Assembly (NCBI GenBank): GCA_947072905.1
Contig: CAMTKF010000016.1
Location: forward strand, 1-49,406
Length of the DNA stretch: 49,406 bases
Source of the DNA: an uncultured Bacteroidales bacterium
GTDB taxonomy: Bacteria; Bacteroidota; Bacteroidia; Bacteroidales; Muribaculaceae
Direction: 5' to 3'
Numbering within the stretch: the stretch's first letter is position 1; each line of letters begins with the position of its first letter. Positions 37,566-43,505 of the stretch are shown here, in pieces. The position numbers and the translations under genes are program-made. Under the pieces are notes generated by a model. That model ran no database searches and was not told the DNA's origin. It saw only the letters and a program-made list of their open reading frames with translations.

Positions 37566-38696
37566 TTACAGGCGTCGCTGCAGTTTTTCAACCATTTCTT
37601 TTTTCCATGAAGCAAACGAGCCGTCGATAATACGGCGACGAGCCTCGCCTACAAGCCATAGATAGAAGGCAAGATTATGAATTGAAGCTATCTGCATAGC
37701 CAGCAATTCCTGAGCGATGAAGAGGTGGCGCAAATATGCGCGTGAGTAAACACGGTCGACCATGCAGGGGCTGTCTTCCCAGATAGGGCTGAAGTCGTCG
37801 GCCCACTTTAGATTGCGCATGTTCATGGTGCCTTCGGGTGTGAACAGCATGCCGTTGCGGCCGTTGCGGGTGGGCATCACACAGTCCATCATGTCTACAC
37901 CGCGGTCGATGGCTTCGAGTATATTGGCCGGAGTACCTACGCCCATGAGGTAGCGCGGGCGGTCTTCGGGCAAAATTTCATTACACACCTCAATCATCTC
38001 GTACATCACCTCGGTGGGTTCGCCTACGGCCAGACCACCTATGGCATTGCCCTCGGCTCCGAGGTCTGCGACGAATTTGGCTGAGTCGCGGCGCAGGTCG
38101 GCATATTTGCATCCCTGTACTATGGGAAAGAAAGCCTGGCTGTGGCCATACAGCGGAGAGGTGGAATTGAAGTGCTTCCATCCGCGTGTAAGCCAGCGCT
38201 TGGTCAGTTCGAGCGATTTGCGGGCATATTGATAGTCTGATGTGCCGGGTGGACATTCGTCCAGAGCCATCATTATGTCAGAACCTATCATACGCTGTAT
38301 ATCAACCACTTTTTCGGGGGTAAAGAGGTGTTTGGAGCCGTCGATATGGCTGCGGAAGTGTGCTCCCTCTTCGGTAAGTTTGCGATTGGCGCTGAGCGAG
38401 AAAACCTGAAAACCGCCGCTGTCGGTGAGTATGGGGCGATCCCAGCCGTTGAACTTATGCAGACCGCCGGCACGGGTGATTATGTCCATGCCCGGGCGCA
38501 GATACAGATGATATGTATTGCCAAGTATTATTTGAGCTTTGACGTCTTCGCGAAGCTCATGTATGTGAACGCCTTTAACCGAGCCTACAGTTCCCACCGG
38601 CATAAAAATCGGGGTTTCGATGACTCCGTGGTCAGTGGTTATAATTCCGGCTCTTGCTTTGGTATCGGGCGCGACAGATACAAGTTTAAAATCCAT
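37566..38696 (-). CDS. tgt: tRNA-guanine transglycosylase
   Basis: Enzyme of 376 aa exchanging guanine-34 for a queuosine precursor in tRNAs with GUN anticodons. Catalytic features: DSGGFQVFSL (about 92-101), GGLAVGEPTEVM, and the nucleophile region DRGVDMMDCVMPTRNGRNG. The bacterial enzyme normally has a structural zinc site CxCxxC...H; here the segment before YSRAYLRH reads EDSPCMVD, so two of the three cysteines are missing. My impression is that other Bacteroidota lack them too. Operon with the LptF/G gene. Confidence 0.93.
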   Translation of the reverse strand: MDFKLVSVAPDTKARAGIITTDHGVIETPIFMPVGTVGSVKGVHIHELREDVKAQIILGNTYHLYLRPGMDIITRAGGLHKFNGWDRPILTDSGGFQVFSLSANRKLTEEGAHFRSHIDGSKHLFTPEKVVDIQRMIGSDIMMALDECPPGTSDYQYARKSLELTKRWLTRGWKHFNSTSPLYGHSQAFFPIVQGCKYADLRRDSAKFVADLGAEGNAIGGLAVGEPTEVMYEMIEVCNEILPEDRPRYLMGVGTPANILEAIDRGVDMMDCVMPTRNGRNGMLFTPEGTMNMRNLKWADDFSPIWEDSPCMVDRVYSRAYLRHLFIAQELLAMQIASIHNLAFYLWLVGEARRRIIDGSFASWKKEMVEKLQRRL

Positions 38697-38715
38697 AACT
38701 TTTGAAATTGAACTG

Positions 38716-38723
38716 CAAAGTTA
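38716..38723 (-). promoter_or_regulatory. -7 box of tgt operon
   Basis: TAACTTTG on the minus strand, 20 bp before the tgt ATG. Confidence 0.55.
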
Positions 38724-38788
38724 ACTAAAAAATCGCATAAATATTCATTATCGCCGCAATTGCTTGAGCCTATTTTGACAAAGATTAT

Positions 38789-38796
38789 TAATTTTG
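38789..38796 (+). promoter_or_regulatory. -7 box of PAS gene
   Basis: TAATTTTG, 18 bp before the ATG at 38814. It excludes the upstream TTG start at 38760. Confidence 0.55.
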
Positions 38797-38813
38797 TAAA
38801 AAAAACAGAGTGT

Positions 38814-39149
38814 ATGGAAGATTTTAATTGGGCGGAGCAATTGAATTGCGCCGTGACAGTATGTGACAAAGAAGGATTGGTGCTTTATATGAACGAGTGT
38901 GCCCGCGCTACGTTTGCTTCAAGCGGCGATATGGTAGGACGCAGTCTTATGCCTTGCCATAATGAACGCAGCAGAGGGATTATAGCCCACATGCTCAGCA
39001 CCGGAGAAAGCAACAGCTATACAATCACCAAAAACGGTCGCCGCAAGATGATTTATCAGACCCCGTGGCGCAAGGACGGTGAGATTGCCGGCCTTGTGGA
39101 GATTTCTATGGTAATACCCGACGAAATGCCCCATTACAACCGCGACTGA
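38814..39149 (+). CDS. Single PAS-domain protein
   Basis: Cytosolic protein of 111 aa that is almost only one PAS domain (about 8-102: NCAVTVCDKEGLVLYMNECA, a GRSL helix, and final strands YTITKNGRRKMIYQTPW and LVEISMVI). No output domain is attached and no kinase is adjacent. Stand-alone PAS proteins of this size occur in Bacteroidales. Ligand and partner are unknown; several cysteines and a histidine (MPCHNE) near the pocket could bind a metal or haem (speculative). Confidence 0.75.
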   Translation: MEDFNWAEQLNCAVTVCDKEGLVLYMNECARATFASSGDMVGRSLMPCHNERSRGIIAHMLSTGESNSYTITKNGRRKMIYQTPWRKDGEIAGLVEISMVIPDEMPHYNRD

Positions 39150-39165
39150 CCTGATTATAAACACA

Positions 39166-39214
39166 ATATCCCTGAAAAGACAGGCTTGTGATTGGCCTGT
39201 CACTTCAGGGATAT
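39166..39214. terminator. Bidirectional terminator after PAS gene
   Basis: Outer 10-bp stem (39166-39175 with 39205-39214) and inner 7-bp stem (39179-39185 with 39195-39201). A second perfect palindrome (39226-39247) touches the stop of the leftward hydrolase fragment. Confidence 0.75.
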
Positions 39215-39247
39215 ATTATTGTTTAGAGCTTGTTTTTAAACAAGCTC

Positions 39248-39718
39248 TTAATTGCTGAGATATTCGGTGAAGAAAGCGGCGATTTCATCCATAGGAATGA
39301 TGTCGAGCCGGTCGTAGAGATCGCAGTGCGAGGCTCCATTCACGGTGAGCATTTGTTTGTTGTCGCCTTTGAGTTTGGCAAATGTGTCCTTACCGAAGTA
39401 ATATGAATGTGCCTTGTCGCCGTGGACTATGAGCACGGCATTTTCGAGTTCATCGGCGTATTCAAAGAACTTGAAGTTAAGGAACGGCAGGTTTGATGTC
39501 ACGTTCCAGCCGTCGTTTGAGTTGCCCGAGCGTGTGTGGTAGCCACGTTCGGTCTTATAGTAGTCGTGGTAATCCTTTACAAACTGTGGAGCATCCTCAG
39601 GGAGCGGATCCACCACACCGCCGTCTCGGCGATATGAACCGTTTTTGAAGTCAGCCGAGCGTTGGGCGGCCATTGCCGCACGTTTGGCAATACGTTGTTG
39701 TGCAGAGTTCTCGCTGTC
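39248..39718 (-). pseudogene. C-terminal fragment of an alpha/beta hydrolase cut by the prophage
   Basis: About 157 codons remain, reading back from the stop at 39248. They hold the last part of an alpha/beta hydrolase: the acid region ENAVLIVHGDKAHSYYFG and the catalytic histidine NGASHCDLYDR. The nucleophile serine half is absent. Codons continue in frame past the ATG at 39673 (reading SENSAQQRIAKRAA before it) up to about 39716. Beyond that the sequence changes to low-complexity phage DNA and a stop follows at 39185-39187 of the next hundred (39785-39787). The N-terminal half should lie on the far side of the prophage, outside the window. Confidence 0.8.
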
Positions 39719-40048
39719 AAAGTGAGGGGCACAGAACGAAGCGTATTTGGGTGGGGTTGGCGTATTGGGTTTGGTTTCAGTTAGTTAGGTGGTCTTTTGT
39801 GGGTCTAATCAAAAAAACGAAACGTTTACATTGGTTTACATTTGGTTTACATTTGGGGCTGTTTTAAGGGGTTTTTGGTTTACATTGGGGTTACCTTAGG
39901 TTTACATGGTGTTTACGTGTGAGAGCCGGCGAAATGGGGCTCGGGGTGTGCTGTTTGGGGGGTATTGATGCCGGTGTTTGTGCCGGTTTTTTTGTGGGGT
40001 TTTGTAATTTTTATTATTTAAAAAGGTTGCAAATAACGGTAATATGTG
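39719..40048. other. Non-coding left end of the prophage
   Basis: No credible gene. G/T-rich on the plus strand. It contains the GTTTACAT array (39824-39921) and one copy of TTTGGTTTCAGTT (39770-39782; the other copy is at 40708-40720). It probably holds the transposase end-binding sites. Confidence 0.6.
39824..39921 (+). repeat. Array of six GTTTAC(A/G)T motifs
   Basis: Copies start at 39824, 39834, 39845, 39878, 39900 and 39911, all in the same orientation. Intervals are 10, 11, 33, 22 and 11 bp, i.e. near multiples of one helical turn, so the sites face the same side of the DNA. They lie within 210 bp of the prophage end, where Mu has its MuA sites. Most likely a binding array for the transposase or repressor (inference). 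Confidence 0.75.
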
Positions 40049-40056
40049 TGTCTTTG
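40027..40056 (+). promoter_or_regulatory. Promoter of the small left-end gene
   Basis: TTG (40027-40029), 19 bp, TGTCTTTG (40049-40056), which has one mismatch to TAnnTTTG. It lies 17 bp before the ATG at 40074. Confidence 0.5.
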
Positions 40057-40073
40057 CGGAAAATTATAAACGT

Positions 40074-40310
40074 ATGAGACAGGTAAAAGTGGTACATGTG
40101 CATCTGATTGGGAAGCGTAGAGATTTGTATTTCGGGTCTATTGCGGCAATATTTCACCATCTGACGGCTGAACAGGTGGGATGCGGGTATGATTACCTGC
40201 GCCGAGCCGGGTTGAGCGGAGGTGGTACTGTAATTACGAAACGTGCTATAATTAAGCAATCTACGCTGCTCACAGCCCCACGTGGAGCGATGGACGGGGC
40301 AGACGATTGA
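40074..40310 (+). CDS. Small prophage protein of unknown function
   Basis: Protein of 78 aa starting MRQVKVVHVHLIGKRRDLYF, with the conserved-looking core GSIAAIFHHLTAEQVGC and a tail TKRAIIKQST. No membrane segment. Similar short proteins seem to recur in Bacteroidales prophages, but I know no function. It sits between the left-end array and a terminator, apart from the early operon, with its own promoter; it may therefore be expressed in the lysogen. The ATG at 40044 is upstream of the -7 box and is rejected. Confidence 0.6.
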   Translation: MRQVKVVHVHLIGKRRDLYFGSIAAIFHHLTAEQVGCGYDYLRRAGLSGGGTVITKRAIIKQSTLLTAPRGAMDGADD

Positions 40311-40366
40311 CGGGCTTGAAACGTGGTTATATTGGCCTTTTATGGCCGTTATAATGAATTTAAGGA

Positions 40367-40388
40367 AGGGGAGCCTCGAGGCACCCCT
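40367..40388 (+). terminator. Terminator after the small left-end gene
   Basis: Stem AGGGG-A-GCC with GGC-A-CCCCT around a TCGA loop (one internal A/A mismatch), followed by ATTTTAT. Confidence 0.6.
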
Positions 40389-40418
40389 ATTTTATGCCCA
40401 AACGGGTCGATTTTTAGG

Positions 40419-40476
40419 GTTAAACTTACTGTTAAACATACAGTTTAGACTTACATTTCTGAAAGTTTAGACTTAC
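40419..40476 (+). repeat. Array of four GTTNARAC(A/T)TAC motifs
   Basis: Copies start at 40419, 40431, 40443 and 40465: GTTAAACTTAC, GTTAAACATAC, then GTTTAGACTTAC twice. Intervals are 12, 12 and 22 bp. Distinct from the outer GTTTACAT array, although both share a GTTTA core. Confidence 0.65.
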
Positions 40477-40752
40477 ACTTTTGGGTTTTTCGGGTGCAAA
40501 TAGCTGAGGGTGGAAAAATACCGTTTTTTCGAGTTTAGAGGCCAAAAACCGCGTTTCGATATGAAGAAAAAACCATACCCTTTTCGGTTTGCACATTATT
40601 AATATAGCATTAATCAGGCATTTAGGCTCAAAGAAGGGTCGATTTAGGGGGGTAACAGGGGTAAAAAGGGCGAACCGGGGTATGGACGGAGGGCGGTTTG
40701 GTATCCATTTGGTTTCAGTTTGGACATATCCCGGTACTCTCCCATTCGTATC

Positions 40753-41283
40753 TTAATCTGTCGGTGAGATTTCCAACTCCTTTGGGATAGTCTGAGAAGA
40801 GAGTACATAGTCGTTTTTTTCGCGTTCAAGTTGTTCTACACGTTCCTTGAGCCTTCCTATCTCCTCTGCTTGAGACCTTATAATATCATCTTTCTCCCTT
40901 ATTAATGCTAAAAACGGGTCATCCCCACTTAACGAACTAGTTTTCTGTGGCATTGAACTCTCGCTTGGGTAAATGCTTGTTAAATCATCATCATCTACCC
41001 AATATTTTGGCAGGTTTGGATTTTCTCTGAAAATATTGTTGCCTCTACTCATAAGTAGCCATTCCGCAGAAACTTTATAGAAGTCGCACATTATAGCGAG
41101 CATATCAGTTCCGGCTTTCATGCGTCCGTTCAGAATTTCTGAAAATTTTGCTTGTTTTACCCCAAGAGATTCAGCCAATGCAGACTTATTGGGGACTAAA
41201 TTGTGGCGTATAACGGCATTAACCGCCATAATAAAGCGGTTATTTATCTCATCCTTGGATAGTAATTTCTGAAATAGTTCCAT
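40753..41283 (-). CDS. XRE-type prophage repressor with C-terminal coiled coil
   Basis: Protein of 176 aa. An N-terminal helix-turn-helix (about 25-75: NKSALAESLGVKQAKFSEILNGRMKAGTDMLAIMCDFYKVSAEWLLM) is followed by a flexible Ser-rich part and a C-terminal coiled coil (about 130-160, REKDDIIRSQAEEIGRLKERVEQLE). No LexA-type protease domain is present, so induction by RecA cleavage is unlikely. Its place and direction are those of Mu repressor c. The longer frame from 41490 is rejected because the promoter at 41357-41387 lies inside it. Four TTTCTG-type operators flank its start. Confidence 0.8.
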   Translation of the reverse strand: MELFQKLLSKDEINNRFIMAVNAVIRHNLVPNKSALAESLGVKQAKFSEILNGRMKAGTDMLAIMCDFYKVSAEWLLMSRGNNIFRENPNLPKYWVDDDDLTSIYPSESSMPQKTSSLSGDDPFLALIREKDDIIRSQAEEIGRLKERVEQLEREKNDYVLSSQTIPKELEISPTD

Positions 41284-41325
41284 TTTTTCTGAAATTAATT
41301 TGGTTTTATTACAGAATTTCTGTAA
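41131..41325. promoter_or_regulatory. Cluster of TTTCTG operators
   Basis: CAGAATTTCTG occurs at 41131-41141 (inside the repressor gene) and 41312-41322 (overlapping the early -7 box); each is a perfect palindrome around one base. TTTCTGAAA occurs at 41267-41275 region (palindrome 41265-41275) and 41286-41294. Binding by the repressor would block the early promoter; this is inferred from position. Confidence 0.55.
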
Positions 41326-41330
41326 CTTTG
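41299..41330 (+). promoter_or_regulatory. Early promoter of the prophage
   Basis: TTTG (41299-41302), 20 bp, TAACTTTG (41323-41330): full consensus. Start expected near 41337. An operator palindrome covers its spacer and -7 box. Confidence 0.75.
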
Positions 41331-41356
41331 CAGCGGGTTCAGTTATGAACCGGTGC

Positions 41357-41387
41357 CAAAGATACGAAAAAGGCATGATTTTACAAA
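41357..41387 (-). promoter_or_regulatory. Repressor promoter
   Basis: On the minus strand TTTG (41387-41384), 19 bp, TATCTTTG (41364-41357): full consensus. Start expected near 41350, so it fires toward the early promoter and the two transcripts overlap by a few bases. Confidence 0.7.
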
Positions 41388-41398
41388 ATTTAAAGATT

Positions 41399-41770
41399 AT
41401 GAGAACTGTAAAAGAAATATGCGCTGCAATTGATGAGGCAAAGAAGAAGTTGATGAAAGCTTCCTCAACATCAGCCTTGACAAAGAGCATAGATGAACTG
41501 AGCCAACTTACATGGAGACTCAGCTTGCATGAGCAGGAACCAAGTGCGAAAGTTGATGTGTGTGTCTTCGCTACTGCACCAATGAGTGCAAGCGTAGATT
41601 CCGCAAAGAAACTCTCAGAACACTATCGACATAAGACTCATATAAAGGCTTGGGAAACCTTAGAGCCGAATGAAGTGGTCATATTCCCGGTGGATTACGC
41701 CGACCTTATAAAGGTTCTCGGAGACCTTGAGGAATGGGGATACGAGTACCGTGTAGAGAAAAAGGGTTAG
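41399..41770 (+). CDS. First early protein, unknown function
   Basis: Protein of 123 aa starting MRTVKEICAAIDEAKKKLMK: a helical N-terminal half (about 1-52) and a C-terminal alpha/beta part ending IKVLGDLEEWGYEYRVEKK. No family is recognised. The start at 41399 follows the early promoter by about 60 nt; earlier in-frame starts overlap that promoter. Its stop is at the very edge of the structured RNA segment, so the RNA is probably transcribed behind it. It occupies the position of Mu ner but has no evident helix-turn-helix. Confidence 0.65.
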   Translation: MRTVKEICAAIDEAKKKLMKASSTSALTKSIDELSQLTWRLSLHEQEPSAKVDVCVFATAPMSASVDSAKKLSEHYRHKTHIKAWETLEPNEVVIFPVDYADLIKVLGDLEEWGYEYRVEKKG

Positions 41771-42326
41771 ACCCAAGAGAGGGCGATCCTCCGGCGAGAG
41801 AGCCGGGAAAGCCGTAAGGCAAAAGATTAAGTCCACATCCCCCGGTAGAAGCTTCCGGGGGAACAAGGGAGCGAGACAGTAGGGAAATGCCGCCTACAGG
41901 GCGCACGGATGAATAAAGAGGAGACAGGCCCGTGTGTACTCGCCAACGGTTGGGGCTTCGCCGCCCCCGCTCCCGCAAAGATATGAGATGTGTGTGTGGA
42001 AAGTTGACAGCCGGGAAAGACCGGCATGGAGACGAGAGGGCCACGGTAATGCCTCGTGGCTGATAACATTCGAGACCGGGTTGCAGAGTCGCATCTGCCG
42101 TCTCCACAACGTGATTAAGAGAATGTTTGAATAATTTAGCTAATAGATTGGTAATGAAGATTGTTTATTGAGTTTCAAAACAAGGCCAACCCGAGAGGGC
42201 ACCTGCCGCAGAGGCGGCGAAAAGGACTTCATAGTAGAAATTGTTTTCAAACGGTCGTCCGCCAGTGATGTCAATGATAATACAGCGTTATTAGGGTTTA
42301 TAATCCATTAAAGGCGGGACGACAAA
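41771..42326 (+). ncRNA. Candidate large structured non-coding RNA
   Basis: About 555 nt without a credible protein gene but full of stable helices. Examples: GCC-GTAA-GGC (41811-41820), an 8-bp stem 41838-41845/41855-41862, long-range GGGAGC/GCTCCC (41867-41872/41969-41974), hairpin 42010-42014/42021-42025, an 8-bp closing helix 42027-42034/42099-42106 enclosing hairpins 42040-42060 and 42083-42098, CCC-GAGA-GGG (42190-42199), GCCGC/GCGGC (42205-42218), and a 10-bp helix 42254-42263/42313-42323 ending three bases before the tRNA-like element. Size, GNRA loops, phage location and adjacent tRNA recall the ROOL and GOLLD RNA classes, but I cannot assign it to either. There is no internal promoter; it should be made from the early promoter. 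Confidence 0.6.
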
Positions 42327-42401
42327 GCGGAGGTAGCTCAAGACGGTAGAGCGGTGTCGTGAGACACATGGGAGCGGGTTCGAGGCCCGCCCTTCGCACC
42401 A
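42327..42401 (+). tRNA. tRNA-like element lacking an anticodon loop
   Basis: 75 nt. Acceptor GCGGAGG pairs with CCTTCGC (one G-U at 4-69), discriminator A, encoded CCA. D-arm GCTC/GAGC with loop AAGACGGTA keeps A14, GG and A21, and position 8 is T. T-arm GCGGG/CCCGC has loop TTCGAGG. The anticodon arm is GTGTC/GACAC (42354-42358/42363-42367) closed by GTGA: four bases, a GNRA tetraloop, so no triplet can be presented. Opening pairs gives only 6- or 8-base loops. It should fold as an L-shape and be cut by RNase P, but not decode. A degenerate tRNA is the alternative. Confidence 0.7.
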
Positions 42402-42419
42402 AATATAAAAATAACAAAG

Positions 42420-42638
42420 ATGAAAGCAAAATCAGAACAGAGGACTGCGAAGGCAGTAAAACAGCTACAGAAGTATCTGGAGCGCAAAACACTGGACATA
42501 GGGTTAACGCTCAACGACTATGAGATGACCCACAATGACAGTGAGTGCACCGGCTCAAAGGAGTACAACGCACTGGTAGCCGGCTACTTTTCGCTGAGAG
42601 AGACAATCGAAAAAATGAACAGACAACTAAAAAAGTGA
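42420..42638 (+). CDS. Small early protein, helical
   Basis: Protein of 72 aa starting MKAKSEQRTAKAVKQLQKYL, basic and helical at both ends with an acidic middle (LNDYEMTHNDSECTGSKEYN). No family recognised. It starts 18 bp after the tRNA-like element, so RNase P and 3' processing there would free its message. Confidence 0.6.
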   Translation: MKAKSEQRTAKAVKQLQKYLERKTLDIGLTLNDYEMTHNDSECTGSKEYNALVAGYFSLRETIEKMNRQLKK

Positions 42639-42642
42639 GACT

Positions 42643-42801
42643 ATGAAGACAATGACAGTCAAGGCTCTGTTGGAGACAATATCCTATGAGACCTACATCA
42701 AATTAAGAAACAGAGGTAAAATCATTTTGGCCAAGTACGCGCCAAATGCAGAAGTTGATCTTGAACGTTCGTTTATTCCTCAGCTTCATAAACAGATCTG
42801 A
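42643..42801 (+). CDS. Very small early ORF
   Basis: 52 residues starting MKTMTVKALLETISYETYIK and ending LHKQI. It begins 4 bp after the previous stop and overlaps the end of the leftward gene by 29 bp. The tight spacing favours translation; nothing is known about the product. Confidence 0.45.
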   Translation: MKTMTVKALLETISYETYIKLRNRGKIILAKYAPNAEVDLERSFIPQLHKQI

Positions 42802-43072
42802 CTTCATCCTTGTAGCCCAATATGACATAACGGTTCACAAGAGCGAATGACTTGATGACATCAAGGAGATCGGGAGAGAATACCATGTCGGAGACGTAGC
42901 TGATATTGATGGACAGAAGCATAAGATCTTTATCAAAAAAAGATACCTCAGCCCACATTGAGAACGCCTTGGCAAGACCCTTGGCAGCTTCAACCTCAAA
43001 ATCACAATCAGGTGAATCCAAGAACTTCTGAAGATTCACAGTTTTGCAGGTATAAAAATCACTATTGTTCAT
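42773..43072 (-). CDS. Leftward small gene inside the early region
   Basis: Protein of 99 aa starting MNNSDFYTCKTVNLQKFLDS, acidic, with no membrane helix or known motif. It runs against the early operon and has its own full-consensus promoter (43098-43129). It could be expressed during lysogeny, or its transcript could oppose the early message. Function unknown. Confidence 0.6.
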   Translation of the reverse strand: MNNSDFYTCKTVNLQKFLDSPDCDFEVEAAKGLAKAFSMWAEVSFFDKDLMLLSINISYVSDMVFSPDLLDVIKSFALVNRYVILGYKDEVRSVYEAEE

Positions 43073-43097
43073 AATGGTTCAGTATTGAATCAGGGTT

Positions 43098-43129
43098 CAA
43101 AGATAATAAAAAACTAAATAAGTTTCAAA
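43098..43129 (-). promoter_or_regulatory. Promoter of the leftward early-region gene
   Basis: On the minus strand TTTG (43129-43126), 20 bp, TATCTTTG (43105-43098): full consensus. Confidence 0.7.
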
Positions 43130-43494
43130 TGAAAAAGAATATAGCTGTATCAAAAGAGGCGAGGGAGAACATCGCCAAAGCATTCGGCGTAACGATGCGC
43201 ACGGTGTGGAATGCACTCAATCTTGAATATCCGGCAACCGACATAATCAAGAGAATCAGGAAGGCGGCAAAAGAGTCGGGAGGCGTGTACATGGTATCAA
43301 TTCCGGCCGGTGAAGCGATACACTTCTCAGACGGTACTATGAGAATGGATCTTGAGAACGGAGCCAGCTGTGAATTCTATCAACAGGACGGCACGGGCCA
43401 CATATTTTTCAAAGGCCGCGAGGTGGCATCGTTTGAGAATGTCAACGTACCCATGATTTACGAAATACAGAAACAGGCAGCAGCACTCAGATAA
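43129..43494 (+). CDS. Small early protein with N-terminal helix-turn-helix-like part
   Basis: Protein of 121 aa. The first 50 residues (SKEARENIAKAFGVTMRTVWNALNLEYPATDIIKRIRKAA) look like a LacI-type or Ner-like helix-turn-helix; the rest is beta-rich (HFSDGTMRMDLENGASCEFYQQDGTGHIFFKG). It directly precedes the transposase gene (11-bp gap), the position where Mu-like phages keep a small regulator. DNA binding is an inference. Confidence 0.6.
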   Translation: MKKNIAVSKEARENIAKAFGVTMRTVWNALNLEYPATDIIKRIRKAAKESGGVYMVSIPAGEAIHFSDGTMRMDLENGASCEFYQQDGTGHIFFKGREVASFENVNVPMIYEIQKQAAALR

Positions 43495-43505
43495 CAGGAA
43501 GTGTT

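Larger units (their letters stand above)
40311..40752. other. Non-coding segment between left-end gene and repressor
   Basis: Contains a small GGCC hairpin (40334-40347), the terminator at 40367-40388, the GTTNARAC array (40419-40476) and the second copy of TTTGGTTTCAGTT (40708-40720). No coding sequence is supported. Confidence 0.6.

Noticed and set aside
39824-39921. CRISPR-like repeat array
   Set aside because: Units are only 8-10 bp with no unique 30-bp spacers and no cas genes; phased binding sites explain it better.
41771-42326. Protein-coding frames on either strand of the structured segment (for example 133-aa and 80-aa minus frames)
   Set aside because: Low-complexity, Ser/Pro/Arg-rich translations without promoter or ribosome-binding site; helices fit an RNA better.
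41771-42401. tmRNA or group II intron
   Set aside because: No tag-peptide frame with a permuted tRNA-like end, no domain V hairpin and no reverse transcriptase or intron-encoded protein.
42327-42401. tRNA attachment site of an integrase-type prophage
   Set aside because: The element lies inside the prophage, far from its end, and the phage carries a DDE transposase; no tyrosine integrase is visible.
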